Notes: generated from the letters alone by a model not told the origin. A stretch of 47,828 nucleotides of DNA from Belnapia moabensis DSM 16746 (GCF_000745835.1 NZ_JQKB01000040.1:1-47828), one strand, 5' to 3'. Positions 33,369 through 42,502 are shown, numbered from the stretch's first letter. Made by a program: numbers and translations.

Positions 33369-33842
33369 ATGGCATTCCAGCTCGACCGGATCGACCGCAG
33401 CATCCTTGCCGCCTTGCAGGAGGATGCGACGCTCCCCGTCGCCGAGGTCGCCGAGCGCGCGGGCCTCTCCCCCTCGCCCTGCTGGCGCCGCATCCGCCGG
33501 CTGGAGGAGGAGGGCATCATCCGCCGCCGCGTCGCCCTGCTGGATGCCGAGAAGCTCCGCGTCGGCGTCACCGTCTTCGTCAGCATCCGCACCAGCCAGC
33601 ACAACGCCGCCTGGGCCGAGCGCTTCTGCCGCCTGGTCTCGGCGATCCCCGAGGTGGTGGAGTTCCACCGCATGAGCGGCACGGTGGACTACCTGCTGCG
33701 CGTCGTCGTCCCCGACATCGCCGCCTATGACGCCATCTACAAGCAGCTCATCGGGATCGGTGATCTGCTCGACGTCAGCTCCGGCTTCTCCATGGAGCGG
33801 ATCAAATACACCACCGCCCTGCCGACCCATTACGCGCCTTGA
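33369..33842 (+). CDS. Lrp/AsnC family transcriptional regulator
   Basis: A 157-residue regulator. An N-terminal winged helix-turn-helix (about residues 5-55: LDRIDRSILAALQEDATLPVAEVAERAGLSPSPCWRRIRRLEEEGII) is followed by the ligand-binding RAM domain (VSIRTSQHNAAWAERFCRLVSAIPEVVEFHRMSGTVDYLLRVVVPDIAAY). Such proteins sense amino acids and usually repress themselves and a divergent gene. The divergent neighbours are the DUF6356 gene and the flavin monooxygenase. Upstream, TTGCC (33311-33315) and GGCAA (33334-33338) form an inverted repeat, and GAAGCTTC (33326-33333) is a palindrome. Either could be its site, but neither matches a consensus I trust. Confidence 0.93.
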   Translation: MAFQLDRIDRSILAALQEDATLPVAEVAERAGLSPSPCWRRIRRLEEEGIIRRRVALLDAEKLRVGVTVFVSIRTSQHNAAWAERFCRLVSAIPEVVEFHRMSGTVDYLLRVVVPDIAAYDAIYKQLIGIGDLLDVSSGFSMERIKYTTALPTHYAP

Positions 33843-33847
33843 CCCGC

Positions 33848-34888
33848 CTACCAGGTGGCGATGATGCCCGTCGCCGGCCCGGCCACCGAGTTCCAGCTCT
33901 CGACGCAATTGCTGCCGCAGCGCCGCGTCCAGCCCGGCAGCACGGCGGAGCCGAAGAGCGGCCGGATCGCCGCCGGATCCTCCCGCACCGCCACCAGCCG
34001 CCCCCGCTCGCCCAGCCGGCAGCGCGCATTCCCGGTATTGCAGGCCTCGCCCTGGTCCCGTGCCTCCTCCGCCGTGGTCCACATCTCCGCCTCCAGCCCG
34101 GCGATGCCCCGCTGCACCGTCCCCCGCAGATCGGACGGCAGCGCCTGCCAGCTCGGCCGATGCGCGGTGAGGAATGACATGGCCCAGCCAAGCGGCAGGG
34201 TGGAGACATGGGTGGTGACGCGGTGCAGCCCGATCGCATTGCCTGGCAGCCCGCCGGTGACGGCGCAATCCACCAGCCCGTCGCGGAAGGCCCCCATGAT
34301 CCGGTCGAAACCCAGGACCAAGGGCTGCGCCCCGAGCGACAGCAGCAGGTCCGCCTGGTTCGCCGAGGCCACCCGCACCCTGAGCCCCGCCAGGCCCCGG
34401 AGCCCGGTGAAGGGCTTGTTGCAGAAGGCGATCTGCGGCGGCCGGATGAAGACCGCCAGCAGCTCCGCCGAATACTGGTCGCCGAGGATCTCGCGGATGC
34501 GCGGCAGCCAGAGGCCGACGATCCGCCGCAGCGAAGGGATGTCCTCAGCCAGCAGGGGCAGATCGGCCGCCGTCAGCTCCGGCTCGTCGAGCGCGACGGC
34601 ATTCGCCTCGATCGTGCCGAAGAGCACGACGCCGCTCCGCATGACGTTCAGCATCTGATCCGGCGCGACGCCGGCCCGGGCGAAGGGCTGCACGGTCGCC
34701 ACCATCCGTCCGTCGGTCAGCGCCGGCAGCCGGCGCGTCCAGAAAGGCTGCTCGATGTGCTCGAACTGCCTCGTCCCGGCAAAACCGCCGATCACCCGGA
34801 CATGGAGCGGTGTGGCCTCCTCGGCAACCGAGACGGAAAGCATTGCCAGCCAAAGCACCGGGACCAACCCGAAGACGCGACGGAGCAT
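33848..34888 (-). CDS. TRAP-type periplasmic solute-binding protein (DctP family)
   Basis: A 346-residue secreted protein. A signal peptide (MLRRVFGLVPVLWLAMLSVSVA, cut before EEATPL) is followed by a DctP-like body: VRVIGGFAGTRQFEHIEQPFW, GTIEANAVALDEPELTAADLPLL, the strand LRGLAGLRVRVASANQADLLLSLGAQPLVL (about 160-190) and VDCAVTGGLPGNAIGLHRVTTH. The specificity Arg of DctP proteins is likely in LRVRVAS. The C-terminal part has several Cys (CNTGNARC, RRCGSNC), unusual for the family and probably forming disulfides. No DctQ/DctM membrane genes flank it, so it is an orphan in this window. The ligand is unknown. Confidence 0.85.
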   Translation of the reverse strand: MLRRVFGLVPVLWLAMLSVSVAEEATPLHVRVIGGFAGTRQFEHIEQPFWTRRLPALTDGRMVATVQPFARAGVAPDQMLNVMRSGVVLFGTIEANAVALDEPELTAADLPLLAEDIPSLRRIVGLWLPRIREILGDQYSAELLAVFIRPPQIAFCNKPFTGLRGLAGLRVRVASANQADLLLSLGAQPLVLGFDRIMGAFRDGLVDCAVTGGLPGNAIGLHRVTTHVSTLPLGWAMSFLTAHRPSWQALPSDLRGTVQRGIAGLEAEMWTTAEEARDQGEACNTGNARCRLGERGRLVAVREDPAAIRPLFGSAVLPGWTRRCGSNCVESWNSVAGPATGIIATW

Positions 34889-34950
34889 CGGACAGTGTCC
34901 CTCTCGCCGCCTGCGGCAGCAGGGGCAAGCATAGGCCGGGCGTTACCGGG

Positions 34951-34965
34951 CAATCAATTTGATTG
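34951..34965. repeat. AT-rich palindrome between tRNA-Arg and the DctP gene
   Basis: CAATCA (34951-34956) and TGATTG (34960-34965) are perfect inverted copies around ATT. It lies 12 bases beyond the CCA end of tRNA-Arg and 62 bases before the DctP start on the same strand. It stands out in a GC-rich window. It could be an operator for the DctP gene, or part of tRNA 3' end formation. It has no T-tract that would mark a terminator. Confidence 0.35.
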
Positions 34966-34977
34966 AGGAAGGGAAAG

Positions 34978-35054
34978 TGGCGCGCCCGAAGAGATTCGAA
35001 CTCCTGACCCCCAGATTCGTAGTCTGGTGCTCTATCCAGCTGAGCTACGGGCGC
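34978..35054 (-). tRNA. tRNA-Arg (anticodon ACG)
   Basis: The reverse complement folds as a complete tRNA of 77 bases including an encoded CCA. The acceptor stem is GCGCCCG/CGGGCGC with discriminator G. The D arm has AGCTCAGCTGGATAGAGC, the anticodon arm CCAGA-CTACGAA-TCTGG with ACG at the loop centre, and the T arm AGGAGTTCGAATCTCTT-like with GTTCGAATC. ACG with A34 (read as inosine) serves CGU/CGC/CGA. It lies downstream of leuB on the same strand. A small GCCGC-TTCG-GCGGC hairpin (35058-35071) sits just before its 5' end. Confidence 0.98.
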
Positions 35055-35124
35055 GCAGCCGCCGAAGCGGCGAGGCAGGCGAAATAGCGGAGGCCGCGCC
35101 TTGGCGCAACCCCCTATCCGCCGA

Positions 35125-36240
35125 TTACAGCGACAGCTTCTCCAGCTCCCGCACCACCGCCTCGCCCATGACGCTGGTGCCGACCCGCGCCATGCCCGGC
35201 TGCATGATGTCGGCGGTGCGCAGGCCGCCGGCCAGCACCTTCTCGACGGCGGATTCGACGAGCTTCGCATCCTCCTCCATGCCGAAGGACCAGCGCAACA
35301 GCATGGCGAAGGAGAGGATCTGCGCGCAGGGGTTGGCCACGCCCCGCCCGGCGATGTCCGGCGCCGAGCCATGGATCGGCTCGTAGAGCGCATAGCGCTT
35401 GCCGCTGGTCGGATCGACGGCACCCAGCGTCGCCGAGGGCAGCATCCCGAGCGAGCCCGTCAGCGCCGCCGCCAGGTCGCTGAGGACGTCGCCGAAGAGG
35501 TTGTCGCCGAGGATGACGTCGAACTGCTTCGGCCGCGAGCAGAGCTGCATGGCGCAGTTGTCGGCATACATGTTCTCGAGCTGCACGTCCGGGTACTCGG
35601 CCTTGTGCACCTCGCCGACCACAGCCCGCCAGAGCCGGCCGGACTGCATGACATTCGCCTTCTCGACGCTCGTCACCTTGTTGCGGCGCTTCCGCGCCAG
35701 GTCGAAGGCGACGCGCGCCACGCGGGCGATCTCATCCTCGAAATAGACCTGGGTATCGAAGCCCCGGCGCCGCCCATCGGGCGCCTTCTCCACGCCGCGC
35801 GGCTCGCCGAAATAGACGCCGCCCACCGTCTCGCGCACGACCATGATGTCGACGCCGCGGACGACATCGGCCTTCAGCGACGAGGCTTCGGCCAGCGGGT
35901 CCATCACCAGCGCCGGGCGGAGATTGGCGAACAGCCCCAGATCCTTGCGCAGCCTCAGGATGCCGAGTTCCGGCCGCTGGTCGAAGGGCAGGCTGTCCCA
36001 TTTCGGCCCGCCGACGCTGCCGAACAGCACCGCATCCGCCGACCGCGCCTTGGCCACCGTCTCGTCCGGGCAGGGCGTGCCGAGCGCGTCGATGGCGGCG
36101 CCGCCGACCAGCCCCTCCTCGATGCGGAAGGTCACGCTCCGCCGCCGCTCCATCCAGTCGATGACGCGGGTGACCTCGTTCATCACCTCGGGGCCAATGC
36201 CGTCACCCGGCAGCACCAGCAGCGTCTTGTTCGCAGCCAT
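35125..36240 (-). CDS. leuB: 3-isopropylmalate dehydrogenase
   Basis: A 371-residue NAD-dependent decarboxylating dehydrogenase that turns 3-isopropylmalate into 2-oxoisocaproate in leucine synthesis. [13 protein letters not shown] (7-19), [23 protein letters not shown] with substrate-binding arginines, [15 protein letters not shown], the Asp cluster [18 protein letters not shown], and [18 protein letters not shown] are the family signature. Length is typical. It is the last gene of leuC-leuD-leuB, 15 bases after leuD. Confidence 0.98.
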   Translation of the reverse strand: MAANKTLLVLPGDGIGPEVMNEVTRVIDWMERRRSVTFRIEEGLVGGAAIDALGTPCPDETVAKARSADAVLFGSVGGPKWDSLPFDQRPELGILRLRKDLGLFANLRPALVMDPLAEASSLKADVVRGVDIMVVRETVGGVYFGEPRGVEKAPDGRRRGFDTQVYFEDEIARVARVAFDLARKRRNKVTSVEKANVMQSGRLWRAVVGEVHKAEYPDVQLENMYADNCAMQLCSRPKQFDVILGDNLFGDVLSDLAAALTGSLGMLPSATLGAVDPTSGKRYALYEPIHGSAPDIAGRGVANPCAQILSFAMLLRWSFGMEEDAKLVESAVEKVLAGGLRTADIMQPGMARVGTSVMGEAVVRELEKLSL

Positions 36241-36255
36241 CGACCTATCCTTGCC

Positions 36256-36870
36256 TTATGCGCCGTAGAGCCAGGGCTGCGCCGCCCGCTGCTTCGCCTC
36301 GAAGCCGTCGATCGCCGGGGCGTGCTGCATGGTCTGGCCGATATCGTCGAGCCCGTTCAGCAGCAGGTGCCGCCGCAGCGGGTCGATCTGGAAGGGGATC
36401 TCCTCGCCGCTCGGCCGCACCACCACCTGCCGCTCCAGGTCGACGGTGATGCGCGCATTCTCGCCCATCTTCGCGTCTTCCATCAGCTGCGCGCAGACCT
36501 CGCGCGGCAGCTTCACCGGCAGCACGCCGTTCTTGAAGCTGTTGTTGTGGAAGATGTCGGCGAAGTCGGGCGCGATGACGCAGCGGATGCCGAAGTCGAG
36601 CAGCGCCCAGGGCGCATGCTCGCGCGAGGAGCCGCAGCCGAAATTCTCGAAGGCGATGAGGATCTCGGCCTTCCGGTATGGCTCCTGGTTGAGGACGAAA
36701 TCCGGGTTCTCCGACCCGTCCTCCTTGAAGCGGAAGTTCGCAAACAGATGCTTGCCGAAGCCCGTGCGGCTGATCGACTTGAGGAACCGCGCCGGGATGA
36801 TCTGGTCGGTGTCCACATTCGCCTTCGGCATCGGCGCCGCGATGCCGGTGAGCGTGGTGAAGGCTTCCAT
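36256..36870 (-). CDS. leuD: 3-isopropylmalate dehydratase small subunit
   Basis: A 204-residue small subunit of isopropylmalate isomerase, the swivel domain of the aconitase fold. Visible are the N-terminal [47 protein letters not shown] (about 67-91), and [17 protein letters not shown]. It pairs with LeuC to convert 2- to 3-isopropylmalate. Its ATG shares one base with the leuC stop (TGATG), so the subunits are translationally coupled. The start at 36870 matches the family start MEAFTTLTG. Confidence 0.98.
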   Translation of the reverse strand: MEAFTTLTGIAAPMPKANVDTDQIIPARFLKSISRTGFGKHLFANFRFKEDGSENPDFVLNQEPYRKAEILIAFENFGCGSSREHAPWALLDFGIRCVIAPDFADIFHNNSFKNGVLPVKLPREVCAQLMEDAKMGENARITVDLERQVVVRPSGEEIPFQIDPLRRHLLLNGLDDIGQTMQHAPAIDGFEAKQRAAQPWLYGA

Positions 36871-38300
36871 CACACATCCCCCTTCGGCTGATAGTCCCGC
36901 ACATCCGCCAGGCGGCCCGCGATCGCGCTCGCCGCCGCCGTCGCCGGCGAGACCAGATGTGTCCGCCCACCCGGCCCCTGCCGCCCCTCGAAATTCCGGT
37001 TCGAGGTGGAGGCCGAGCGCTGCCCCGGCTTCAGCTTGTCCGGGTTCATCCCGAGGCACATCGAGCAGCCCGCCTCGCGCCACTCGAAGCCGGCCTCCTG
37101 GAGGATGCGGTCCAGCCCCTCTTCCTCCGCCTGCTTCTTCACCAGGCCGGAGCCCGGCACCACCATGGCCCGCACGCCATCGGCCACCTTGCGGCCGCGG
37201 GCGATGCTCGCCGCCATGCGGATGTCCTCGATCCGGCTGTTGGTGCAGGAGCCGATGAAGACGACATCGACCGGCAGCTCCTGCAACTTCTGGCCGGGCT
37301 TCAGGCCCATATACTCGACCTTGCGGCGGAACTGCGCGCGCCGCGCCTCGTCCTCCTGCGCCTCCGGGTCGGGCACGATGCCATCGACCGGCAGCACGTC
37401 CTCGGGGCTCGTCCCCCAGGTGATCTGCGGCGCGATCTCATGCGCGGCGAGCTTCACCACCTTGTCGAAATGCGCCCCCGCATCCGTCGGCAGCGTCCGC
37501 CACCACTCGATCGCGCGCGCCAGCGCCTCGCCCTTCGGCCCGTTCGGCGTGCGGGCGATGTAGTCGAAGGTGGTCTGGTCTGGCGCCACCATGCCGGCCC
37601 GCGCCCCACCCTCGATGGACATGTTGCAGAGCGTCATCCGCCCGGCCATGTCGAGCGCGCGGATCGCATCGCCCGCATACTCGATCACATGCCCGGTGCC
37701 GCCGGCCGTGCCGATCCTGCCGATGATGGCCAGCGTGATGTCCTTCGCCGAGCAGCCCACGGCGAGGTTGCCCTCGACGAGGACCTGCATGTTCTTCGCC
37801 GGCTTCTGCAGCAGCGTCTGCGTCGCCAGCACATGCTCCACCTCGGAGGTGCCGATGCCGAAGGCCAGCGCCCCCATGGCCCCATGCGTCGAGGTGTGGC
37901 TGTCGCCGCAGACGATGGTCATGCCCGGCAGCGACCGGCCCAACTCCGGCCCGATCACATGCACGATGCCCTGCCGCGCATCGAGCAGCGGGATGAACGG
38001 CACGCCGAATTCGACGACGTTCTTCTCCAGCGTCTCGACCTGCAGCCGGCTCTCGGGATCGACGATCCCGGTATAGCGGCTGGCATCGGTGGCGATGTTG
38101 TGGTCGATGACGGCGAGCGTCGCATCGGGCCGGCGCACCTTGCGGCCGGCGGCGCGAAGCCCGTCGAAAGCCTGGGGCGTCGTCACCTCATGGGTGAGGT
38201 GGAGGTCGATGTAGAGAAGGGCGGTGCCGTCGGGCAGGGTCTCGACGACATGGGCGTCCCAGATCTTGTCGAACAGCGTGCGCGGTTTCTGCGCTGACAT
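36870..38300 (-). CDS. leuC: 3-isopropylmalate dehydratase large subunit
   Basis: A 476-residue large subunit of the [4Fe-4S] isopropylmalate isomerase. Cluster cysteines are in [12 protein letters not shown] and [24 protein letters not shown] near residue 37, [42 protein letters not shown] and [22 protein letters not shown] are conserved. The start [17 protein letters not shown] at 38300 is the normal family start. It lies 61 bases after rplS, separated by a strong hairpin, and leads leuCDB. Confidence 0.98.
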   Translation of the reverse strand: MSAQKPRTLFDKIWDAHVVETLPDGTALLYIDLHLTHEVTTPQAFDGLRAAGRKVRRPDATLAVIDHNIATDASRYTGIVDPESRLQVETLEKNVVEFGVPFIPLLDARQGIVHVIGPELGRSLPGMTIVCGDSHTSTHGAMGALAFGIGTSEVEHVLATQTLLQKPAKNMQVLVEGNLAVGCSAKDITLAIIGRIGTAGGTGHVIEYAGDAIRALDMAGRMTLCNMSIEGGARAGMVAPDQTTFDYIARTPNGPKGEALARAIEWWRTLPTDAGAHFDKVVKLAAHEIAPQITWGTSPEDVLPVDGIVPDPEAQEDEARRAQFRRKVEYMGLKPGQKLQELPVDVVFIGSCTNSRIEDIRMAASIARGRKVADGVRAMVVPGSGLVKKQAEEEGLDRILQEAGFEWREAGCSMCLGMNPDKLKPGQRSASTSNRNFEGRQGPGGRTHLVSPATAAASAIAGRLADVRDYQPKGDV

Positions 38301-38324
38301 GACGTTCCCCAAACTCTCTGATGG

Positions 38325-38354
38325 GCGCCCCGGGCCGCCTGGGCCCGGGGACGC
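38325..38354 (-). terminator. GC-rich stem-loop between rplS and leuC, possible terminator or attenuator
   Basis: CCCCGGGCC (38328-38336) pairs perfectly with GGCCCGGGG (38342-38350) around a 5-base loop. Three more outer pairs (GCG with CGC) follow across one bulged base. It lies just after the rplS stop. No run of T follows on the minus strand, so it is not a classical intrinsic terminator. It may reduce read-through, protect the upstream mRNA end or mark a processing site. Confidence 0.45.
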
Positions 38355-38361
38355 TGCTGGT

Positions 38362-38748
38362 TCAGCCTTGCGCCTCGGCCGTCGTGCGGACCTCGCGCTT
38401 CTCCTCGATGCGGGCGGCCTTGCCGGTCCGGCCACGCAGGTAATAGAGCTTCGCCCGCCGCACCTTGCCGCGGCGCACCACCGCGATCTCGGTCACGGAG
38501 GGGGAATAGAGCGGGAAGACGCGCTCCACGCCCTCGCCGTAGGAGAGCTTGCGGACGGTGAAGTTGCTGTTCACGCCCTTGTTGCTGCGGGCAATGACCA
38601 CGCCCTCATAGGCCTGGGAGCGCACGCGCTCGCCCTCGACCACGCGCACCATGACGCGCACGGTGTCGCCCGGCGCGAATTCCGGCACGGCACGAAGGCC
38701 GGACAGGCGGGCAAGCTGGTCCGCCTCGAATTGCTGAAGCAGGTTCAT
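38362..38748 (-). CDS. rplS: 50S ribosomal protein L19
   Basis: A 128-residue ribosomal protein: [60 protein letters not shown], then [25 protein letters not shown], which is the complete L19 core. It is near the 30S-50S interface. The C-terminal 15 residues ([11 protein letters not shown]) are a variable tail. The start at 38748 is the usual MNLLQQFE; upstream in-frame sequence is not conserved. It follows trmD by 26 bases, the standard bacterial order. Confidence 0.98.
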   Translation of the reverse strand: MNLLQQFEADQLARLSGLRAVPEFAPGDTVRVMVRVVEGERVRSQAYEGVVIARSNKGVNSNFTVRKLSYGEGVERVFPLYSPSVTEIAVVRRGKVRRAKLYYLRGRTGKAARIEEKREVRTTAEAQG

Positions 38749-38774
38749 GATGCGTTGTCCTTTACATTCGATAA

Positions 38775-39506
38775 CTAGGCGGCGCTGGCCTGGCCGTCCA
38801 GCGCGATAGGGTCCAGTGAGGCATGCCGGGCCCACAGGTCAGGCCGGCGGGTCCGTGTCAGCAACTCGGCCTGCTCCCGCCGCCAGCGCGCCACCTCGGC
38901 ATGGTTGCCGGAGAGCAGCACGGGCGGCACGGGCAGGCCGTTCCAATTCGTCGGCCGCGTATAATGCGGATATTCCAGCAGCCCGGAGGAGAAGCTCTCC
39001 TCCTCCCCACTCGCCGCCGCGCCCATCACCCCGGGCAGCAGCCGCACGCAGGCATCGAGCAGGACCAGCGCCGCCGGCTCCCCGCCGGAGAGCACGTAGT
39101 CACCGATCGAGACCTCGAGCATCCCCCGCGCCTCGATGACGCGCTGGTCGATGCCCTCGAACCGCCCGCAGAGCAGGACGACCCCCGGCCCCTCGACGAA
39201 GCCGCGGACCATCGCCTGGTCCAGCGGCACCCCCCGCGGCGTCAGCGCCACCACCGGCCGCCCCGGCCCGGAAGCCAAGGCGGCGGCACAGGCCGCATCC
39301 ACCACGTCCGGCCGCAGTACCATCCCCGCCCCGCCGCCGCAGGGCGTGTCGTCCACGCTGCGGTGCCGGTCCGTGGCGAAGCCGCGGATGTCGATGGCAT
39401 CCAGCGCCCACCGCCCCTCGCGCAGCGCGCGGCCGGCCAGGGAATGTCCTAGCGGCCCCGGGAACATCTCGGGGAAGAGGGTGAGGACGGAGGCCCGCCA
39501 ACTCAC
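38775..39506 (-). CDS. trmD: tRNA (guanine-N1-)-methyltransferase
   Basis: A 243-residue SPOUT methyltransferase that makes m1G37 in tRNAs. The N-terminal [56 protein letters not shown] (about 40-68), [13 protein letters not shown], and the knot [30 protein letters not shown] are all typical. YPHYTRP precedes the C-terminal domain. Its ATG overlaps the rimM stop by 4 bases. Confidence 0.98.
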   Translation of the reverse strand: MSWRASVLTLFPEMFPGPLGHSLAGRALREGRWALDAIDIRGFATDRHRSVDDTPCGGGAGMVLRPDVVDAACAAALASGPGRPVVALTPRGVPLDQAMVRGFVEGPGVVLLCGRFEGIDQRVIEARGMLEVSIGDYVLSGGEPAALVLLDACVRLLPGVMGAAASGEEESFSSGLLEYPHYTRPTNWNGLPVPPVLLSGNHAEVARWRREQAELLTRTRRPDLWARHASLDPIALDGQASAA

Positions 39507-40015
39507 GCCGCATCCTCCGCACCCGGTGGCACCACGACCTCGTCCGGCGGCACGACGACGACGCGCCCGCCCGCCAGATCGACCACCGGCACCACCGCCC
39601 GCGTGAAAGGCACCAGCCGCTCGGGTGGCCCCTCCAGCACGAGGAAGGCCCCCGCGCCATGGTCTTCCACGGCACGAACCGCCCCGAGGCTCTCCCCCGC
39701 CTCCGTCTCGGCCCGGAGGCCGATCAGATCGGCGAGGTAGTATTCCTCCTCGTCGGGCGGCGGCAGCCGGTCGCGCTCGGCATAGAGGCGCGTCCCGGTC
39801 AGCCGCGCCGCGGCATCCCGGTCGGCGACGCCCTCGACCCGCGCCAGCCCCTCGGCCAGCAGCGTGATCTCGAAGCGGCGCACCCCCGCCTCATCCGTCA
39901 GCGGCCCGTAAGCGGCGATCGCGGCAGGGTCGGCGGTGAAGCTGCGCAGCTTCACCAGGCCGCGCACACCGTGCGGCCTGCCGATCTCTCCCACCAGGAT
40001 GCGCGCAGCGGCCAC
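39503..40015 (-). CDS. rimM: ribosome maturation factor RimM
   Basis: A 170-residue 30S assembly factor. An N-terminal RimM domain ([25 protein letters not shown], residues 6-30) is followed by a PRC-barrel domain ([39 protein letters not shown], about 90-128). It assists 16S 3' domain maturation with ribosomal protein S19. The C-terminus has a hydrophobic Val-rich end. It is 17 bases after rpsP and overlaps trmD by 4 bases. Confidence 0.96.
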   Translation of the reverse strand: MAAARILVGEIGRPHGVRGLVKLRSFTADPAAIAAYGPLTDEAGVRRFEITLLAEGLARVEGVADRDAAARLTGTRLYAERDRLPPPDEEEYYLADLIGLRAETEAGESLGAVRAVEDHGAGAFLVLEGPPERLVPFTRAVVPVVDLAGGRVVVVPPDEVVVPPGAEDAA

Positions 40016-40032
40016 CGGTCAGGTCCCTTGGC

Positions 40033-40365
40033 TCAGCCTGCCGCCGCGGCGGCGCGTTCCTGCGCCTTTTTCTTCGGCGCGGACTGCTTCGGCTGCTCGC
40101 GGAATTCCGGCATCGGCGCCAGGTCGGCCTTGCCGAGGAACTTCGCCACGCGGTCGGTGGCGACGGCACCCTCGCCCAGCCAATGCTTGATCCGCTCGTC
40201 CTCGAGGCGGACGCGGTCGGCATGGTCGGAGGGCAGCATCGGGTTGTAGCTGCCCACCTTCTCGATGAAGCGGCCGTCGCGCGGGCTGCGGCTGTCGGCC
40301 ACGACGATGTGGTAGTAGGGGCGCTTCTTGGCGCCGGCGCGGGCGAGGCGAATCTTGAGACCCAT
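40033..40365 (-). CDS. rpsP: 30S ribosomal protein S16
   Basis: A 110-residue ribosomal protein that starts [43 protein letters not shown], the full S16 signature. A Lys/Ala-rich tail ([20 protein letters not shown]) extends beyond the core, as common in alphaproteobacteria. It follows ffh by 27 bases and heads rpsP-rimM-trmD-rplS. Confidence 0.98.
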   Translation of the reverse strand: MGLKIRLARAGAKKRPYYHIVVADSRSPRDGRFIEKVGSYNPMLPSDHADRVRLEDERIKHWLGEGAVATDRVAKFLGKADLAPMPEFREQPKQSAPKKKAQERAAAAAG

Positions 40366-40392
40366 GGTCCTGCTTCTACTCCGTACTAGGTT

Positions 40393-41796
40393 CTAGAAAG
40401 GCTTCCGGCCGCCGGGGAGGTTCATCCCCTTGGGGAGCAGGGCGCCGAGGCCACCCCGCATCAGCCCCTTCTGGCCGAGCTTGTTCATCCGCTTCATCAT
40501 CGCGGACATCTCGTCGAACTGCTTGAGGAGGCGATTGACCTCCTGCACCGAGGCGCCGCTGCCGGCGGCGATCCGCCGCTTGCGCGAGGCCTTGATGATG
40601 TCGGGCGCCCGCCGCTCCTTCGGCGTCATGCTGCCGATGATGGCCGCCTGCCGCTTGAGGATGGTCTGGTCGAGATTGGCGCCCTCGATCTGCTGCTTCG
40701 CCTTGCCGATGCCCGGCAGCATGCCGAGGATGCCCGAGAGCGAGCCCATCTTGCCGATCTGCTTCAGCTGATTGGCATAGTCTTCCAGGTTGAACTGGCC
40801 CTTCTGCATCCGGGCCGCCATCTTCTCGGCTTCCGCCTGGTCGATGGTCTCCGCCGCCCGCTCGACGAGCGAGACGATGTCGCCCATGCCGAGGATGCGC
40901 CCGGCGATGCGGTCCGGGTGGAAGTCCTCCAGCGCGTCGAGCTTCTCGCCCGCGCCCAGCAGCTTGATCGGCGCACCGGTGACGACCCGCATCGACAGCG
41001 CCGCGCCGCCGCGCGCATCGCCGTCGATCCGCGTCATGACGATGCCGCTGACGCCCACCTTCTCCTGGAATGCCCGTGCCGTGTTGACGGCATCCTGCCC
41101 GGTCATCGCATCGACGACCAGCAGCGTCTCATGCGGCCGCGTCGCCGCCTTGACCTGCGCGACCTCGTCCATCAACGCCTCGTCGATGGCCAGCCGCCCC
41201 GCGGTATCCAGCACCACCACATCGAACAGCTCGCGCCGCCCGAGATCCATGGCCCTTGCGGCGATCTGCAACGGCGTCTCGCCCGCCACGATCGGCAGGC
41301 TCGTCACACCCACCTGCTTCGCCAGCGTCTCCAGCTGCAGCTGCGCCGCCGGCCGGTGCACGTCGAGCGAGGCGAGCAGCACCTTCTTCTTGTCGCGGTT
41401 CTTCAGCCGCAGCGCGATCTTGCCCGAGGTCGTGGTCTTGCCCGAGCCCTGCAACCCGACCATCAGGATCGGCACCGGCGACGGCGCGTTGAGGTCGAGC
41501 CCCCGCGCCCCGCTATCGCCCTCGCCGCCACCGAGCGCGTCGACCAGCGCATCGTTGACGATCTTGATGACCTGCTGCGCCGGCGAGACGCTCTTCAGCA
41601 CCTCGACGCCGACCGCCCGCTCCCGCACCTTGGCCGTGAGGTCCTTGACCACCGGCAGCGCGACATCGGCCTCCAGCAGCGCCACGCGCACCTCGCGCAG
41701 CGCCTCGTTCACGTCGGCCTCGGTCAGCGCGCCGCGGCGGCGCAGCCGGTCGAAGACCCCGTTCAGCTTGCCGGACAATGCCTCGAACATGGTCAC
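40393..41796 (-). CDS. ffh: signal recognition particle protein Ffh
   Basis: A 467-residue SRP GTPase. The N domain covers about 1-90. The G domain has the P-loop GLQGSGKTTTSGKIA (about 107-121), DTAGRLAIDEAL, TRIDGDARGGAALS and the GAGEKLDALEDFHPDRIAGRILGMGD closing loop. The M domain (from about 310) has the Met-rich QLKQIGKMGSLSGILGMLPGI, the 4.5S-binding SMTPKERRAPDIIKASRKRRIAAGSG, and a Met/Gly-rich tail. It targets nascent membrane proteins to FtsY. Its ATG is only about 20 bases beyond a hairpin, so its promoter position is unclear. Confidence 0.98.
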   Translation of the reverse strand: MTMFEALSGKLNGVFDRLRRRGALTEADVNEALREVRVALLEADVALPVVKDLTAKVRERAVGVEVLKSVSPAQQVIKIVNDALVDALGGGEGDSGARGLDLNAPSPVPILMVGLQGSGKTTTSGKIALRLKNRDKKKVLLASLDVHRPAAQLQLETLAKQVGVTSLPIVAGETPLQIAARAMDLGRRELFDVVVLDTAGRLAIDEALMDEVAQVKAATRPHETLLVVDAMTGQDAVNTARAFQEKVGVSGIVMTRIDGDARGGAALSMRVVTGAPIKLLGAGEKLDALEDFHPDRIAGRILGMGDIVSLVERAAETIDQAEAEKMAARMQKGQFNLEDYANQLKQIGKMGSLSGILGMLPGIGKAKQQIEGANLDQTILKRQAAIIGSMTPKERRAPDIIKASRKRRIAAGSGASVQEVNRLLKQFDEMSAMMKRMNKLGQKGLMRGGLGALLPKGMNLPGGRKPF

Positions 41797-41816
41797 CCTT
41801 TACGTTCAAGCCGCCC

Positions 41817-41857
41817 AAAACAGAACGCGCCGCTGCGCGAGCCTTCGCGGAGCGGCG
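41817..41857 (-). terminator. strong hairpin after infC, probable intrinsic terminator
   Basis: On the minus strand, downstream of infC, CGCCGCT pairs with AGCGGCG and, inside, CGCGA pairs with TCGCG around a 4-base loop (41828-41857). The following minus-strand bases, GCGTTCTGTTTT, are T-rich. This fits a rho-independent terminator for thrS-infC. A second perfect hairpin (CCCCTGC-GCG-GCAGGGG, 41862-41878) lies just upstream of it. If the ffh promoter lies before these, they would be in the ffh leader instead. Confidence 0.6.
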
Positions 41858-41962
41858 GAGCCCCCTGCGCGGCAGGGGACCGTCTGGTTCGGGGCGACCC
41901 GAGGGCGGGAGCCGTAAGGCCTCGCACCCTCCTGAGTCAAGCCCCGGGGGTCAACCCTCGGG

Positions 41963-42502
41963 TTACTTCGGCGCCAGCACCATGATCATCTGGCGGTTTT
42001 CCAGCCGCGGCATCTGCTCGACCTTGATGGTCTCGCCGAGCTCGACCCGAATCCGCTCCAATACCTTGATGCCGAGGTCCTGGTGCGCCATCTCGCGGCC
42101 ACGGAAACGCAGCGTGACCTTTACCTTGTCGCCCTCGCCGATGAAGCTCTTCATCTGGCGCATCTTGACCTCGTAGTCATGGTCATCGATGTTCGGACGG
42201 ACCTTGACTTCCTTGATCTCGACGACTTTCTGCCGCTTGCGGGCTTCGTTCGCCTTCTTCTGCTGCTCGTACTTGAACTTGCCGTAGTCGGTGATCTTGC
42301 ACACCGGCGGCACGGCGTTCGGGCTGATCTCGAGCAGATCCAGCCCGGCATCATAGGCCCGCAGCAGCGCATCGCGCGCGGACATGACGCCGATCATCTC
42401 GCCATCCTGGTCGATGAGCCGCACCTGCGGGACGCGAATATCCTCGTTGACCCGCGGGCCATCGCGGGTCGGCGGCTGATTCGAAACGGGGCCTCTGGCT
42501 AT
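41963..42502 (-). CDS. infC: translation initiation factor IF-3
   Basis: A 179-residue factor. The N-terminal domain reads [48 protein letters not shown], followed by the linker Lys-rich helix ([16 protein letters not shown]) and the C-terminal 30S-binding domain. There is no ATG or GTG before the conserved NEDIRV. The first strong site is ATA at 42502-42500, with AGGAG (42513-42509) 6 bases upstream, giving [11 protein letters not shown]. Rare starts (usually AUU) on infC are known to let IF-3 repress its own synthesis. A GTG at 42424 would cut off conserved sequence. It is 53 bases after thrS. Confidence 0.94.
   Translation of the reverse strand: MARGPVSNQPPTRDGPRVNEDIRVPQVRLIDQDGEMIGVMSARDALLRAYDAGLDLLEISPNAVPPVCKITDYGKFKYEQQKKANEARKRQKVVEIKEVKVRPNIDDHDYEVKMRQMKSFIGEGDKVKVTLRFRGREMAHQDLGIKVLERIRVELGETIKVEQMPRLENRQMIMVLAPK

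Noticed and set aside
34978-35054. tRNA-Arg as an integration site of a genomic island
   Set aside because: No integrase, no direct repeat of the tRNA 3' end and no change of base composition on either side are visible.
41912-41940. TTGACT-N17-TTACGG as promoter for ffh on the minus strand
   Set aside because: The -10 element matches poorly and transcription would have to pass two strong hairpins, so it is too weak to list as a feature.
42424-42424. GTG at 42424 as the infC start
   Set aside because: It would remove the conserved NEDIRVPQ segment and has no Shine-Dalgarno; the upstream ATA with AGGAG fits better.
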